Source: Mytilus californianus
Taxonomy: Eukaryota > Mollusca > Bivalvia > Mytilida > Mytilidae
Direction of reading: 5' to 3'
Assembly: GCF_021869535.1 (NCBI RefSeq)
Contig: NW_026262701.1
Span: forward strand, 49,355,278-49,419,277
DNA length: 64,000 nt
Shown here: piece by piece, positions 61,701 to 64,000 of the stretch
Numbering within the stretch: position 1 is the stretch's first letter
Layout: every line of letters starts with the position of its first letter
Position numbers and translations under genes: made by a program
Notes under the pieces: model-generated
Told to the model about the DNA's origin: nothing
Databases searched by the model: none
The model's input: the letters and a program-made list of their open reading frames with translations, nothing else

Positions 61701-64000
61701 TTTGTAATGCCACACACGCGTTTCGTTTACTATAGGACTCATCAAAGATACAAGGATTATAGTTTGTAATGCCACACACACGTTTCGTTTACAATAGGAC
61801 TCATCAAAGATACAAGGATTATAGTTTGTAATGCCACACACACGTTTCGTTTACTATAGGACTCATCAAAGATACACGGATTATAGTTTGTAATGCCACA
61901 CATACGTTTCGTTTACTATAGGACTCATCAAAGATACACCGATTATAGTTTGTAATGCCACACACACGTTTAGTTTACAATAGGACTCATCAAAGATACA
62001 AGGATTATAGTTTGTAATGCCACACACACGTTTCGTTTACTATAGGACTCATCAAAGATACAAGGATTATAGTTTGTAATGCCACACATACGTTTCGTTT
62101 ACTATAGGACTCATCAAAGATACACCGATTATAGTTTGTAATGCCACACACACGTTTAGTTTACAATAGGACTCATCAAAGATACAATGATTATAGTTTG
62201 TAATGCCACACACACGTTTCGTTTACTATAGGACTCATCAAAGATACAAGGATTATAGTTTGTAATGCCACACACACGTTTCGTTTACAATAGGACTCAT
62301 CAAAGATACACCGATTATAGTTTGTAATGCCACACACACGTTTCGTTTACTATAGGACTCATCAAAGATACAAGAATTATAGTTTGTAATGCCACACACA
62401 CGTTTCGTTTACTATAGGACTCATCAAAGATACAAGGATTATAGTTTGTAATGCCACACACACGTTTAGTTTACAATAGGACTCATCAAAGATACAAGGA
62501 TTATAGTTTGTAATGCCACACACACGTTTCGTTTACAATAGGACTCATCAAAGATACAAGGATTATAGTTTGTAATGCCACACACGTTTCGTTTACAATA
62601 GGACTCATCAAAGATACACGGATTATAGTTTGTAATGCCACACACACGTTTCGTTTACAATAGGACTCATCAAAGATACAAGGATTATAGTTTGTAATGC
62701 CACACACGTGTTTCGTTTACTATAAGACTCATCAAAGATACAAGGATTATAGTTTGTAATGCCACACACACGTTTCGTTTACAATAGGACTCATCAAAGA
62801 TACAAGGATTATAGTTTGTAATGCCACACACGTGTTTCGTTTACTATAGGACTCATCAAAGATACAAGGGTTATAGTTTGTAATGCTACACACGTGTTCG
62901 TTTACAATAGGACTCATCAAAGATACAAGGATTATAGTTTGTAATGCCACACACACATTTCGTTTACTATAGGACTCATCAAAGATACAAGGATTATAGT
63001 TTGTAATGCCACACACGTGTTTCGTTTACTATAGGACTCATCAAAGATACAAGGATTATAGTTTGTAATGCCACACACACGTTTCGTTTACAATAGGACT
63101 CATCAAAGATACAAGGATTATAGTTTGTAATGCCACACACACGTTTCGTTTACAATAGGACTCATCAAAGATACAATGATTATAGTTTGTAATGCCACAC
63201 ACGTGTTTCGTTTACTATAGGACTCATCAAAGATACAAGGATTATAGTTTGTAATGCCACACACACGTTTCGTTTACAATAGGACTCATCAAAGATACAA
63301 GGATTATAGTTTGTAATGCCACACACACGTTTCGTTTACAATAGGACTCATCAAAGATACAAGGATTATAGTTTGTAATGCCACACACACGTTTCGTTTA
63401 CTATAGGACTCATCAAAGATACAAGGATTATAGTTTGTAATGCCACACACACGTTTCGTTTACTATAGGACTCATCAAAGATACAAGGATTATAGTTTGT
63501 AATGCCACACACGTGTTTCGTTTACTATAGGACTCATCAAAGATACAAAGATTATAGTTTGTAATGCCACACACACGTTTCGTTTACTATAGGACTCATC
63601 AAAGATACAAGGATTATAGTTTGTAATGCCACACACACGTTTCGTTTACAATAGGACTCATCAAAGATACACCGATTATAGTTTGTAATGCCACACACGC
63701 GTTTCGTTTACTATAGGACTCATCAAAGATACAAGGATTATAGTTTGTAATGCCACACACGCGTTTCGTTTACTATAGGACTCATCAAAGATACAAGGAT
63801 TATAGTTTGTAATGCCACACACGTGTTTCGTTTACTATAAGACTCATCAAAGATACAAGGATTATAGTTTGTAATGCCACACACACGTTTCTTTTACTAT
63901 AGGACTCATCAAAGATACAAGGATTATAGTTTGTAATGCCACACACGTGTTTCGTTTACTATAAGACTCATCAAAGATACAAGGATTATAGTTTGTAATG
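49781..64000 (-). repeat. 62-bp satellite array derived from a hammerhead ribozyme block
   Basis: About 229 units with a strict 62-bp period run to the window end and beyond. The plus-strand unit contains AAGATACAAGGATTATAGTT, TGTAATGCCACACAC, then (A/G)(C/T)GTTT(C/A)GTTTAC(A/T)ATAGGACTCATC. Minus strand: UUGAUGAG, a degenerate helix II, CGAAAC, GUGUGUGUGGCAUUA. This aligns over its length with the hammerhead block of the elements just upstream. Fixed changes are C3 to U and C17 to G. Variable sites: the helix III loop (ACACG, GCGTT and GTGTT types), G12 (GAAA or UAAA), and the linker (AAGG, ACCG, AATG, ACGG). Rare 60-bp (57870, 61218) and 64-bp (56938, 60286) units occur. Short open frames in the array are by-products. 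Confidence 0.95.

Noticed and set aside
49781-64000. Open frames of 68-90 codons (MCGITNYNPCIFDESY type) in the satellite
   Set aside because: They arise because 62 bp is not a multiple of 3 and the repeat has few stops. They follow the repeat exactly and show no start context or gene signal.
49781-64000. CRISPR-like array
   Set aside because: Units are contiguous with no unique spacers, and the genome is clearly eukaryotic.
49781-64000. Active self-cleaving satellite RNA
   Set aside because: C17 is G and C3 is U throughout the units read, helix II is mostly lost, and no NUH triplet is available at the cleavage position.

Overview
The window is AT-rich eukaryotic DNA with short exons in long introns, GT-AG splice sites and dense dispersed repeats. 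The repeat families, the temptin-type domain and the intron-rich genes fit a bivalve mollusc, most likely a mussel of the Mytilus type. This is an inference; no species marker is present.

Genes. There are two paralogous multi-exon genes, head to head. The left gene (minus strand, start codon at 10733-10735, exons down to 1901, last exon outside the window) and the right gene (plus strand, start codon at 24884, stop at 43257, nine exons, 613 codons plus stop) encode secreted proteins. Each has a signal peptide, a temptin-like domain (family of the Aplysia water-borne pheromone temptin) and a copper type II ascorbate-dependent monooxygenase module of the PHM/DBH/MOXD class. All expected copper ligands are visible in the right copy. 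Exon lengths and phases match (one codon differs in exon 5), many intronic segments still align, and the first about 150 bp upstream of each start share a CACGTG E-box and a CCAAT box. The pair therefore arose by inverted duplication of a whole gene.

Layout. 1-10735: left gene. 10736-24883: intergenic DNA with a duplicated upstream segment, a MITE, a diverged three-unit tandem repeat, a decayed Penelope-like reverse transcriptase and many dispersed repeat copies. 24884-43257: right gene. Its intron 1 holds a 2.2-kb tandem duplication of a terminal-inverted-repeat element studded with the motif CACACTGAGA, intron 2 a tRNA-Thr-like relic, intron 4 an antisense integrase relic, and intron 6 a 43-bp minisatellite. 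43258-48560: repeats and no convincing gene. 48560-49780: three elements in the same orientation, each containing a recognisable but mutated hammerhead ribozyme. 49781-64000 and beyond: about 229 copies of a 62-bp satellite.

Main discovery. The 62-bp satellite monomer, read on the minus strand, aligns end to end with the hammerhead ribozyme block of the neighbouring dispersed elements. The array therefore looks like a satellite born from a type I hammerhead ribozyme, with the monomer little more than the ribozyme fold. Two changes present throughout the units read (C3 to U in the CUGAUGA box, cleavage-site C17 to G), plus loss of helix II pairing, predict that it no longer cleaves. A second hammerhead family (AUC cleavage site) sits in the introns, including one copy at the same place in intron 7 of both paralogs. 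All assignments were made by eye, without database searches or folding software.
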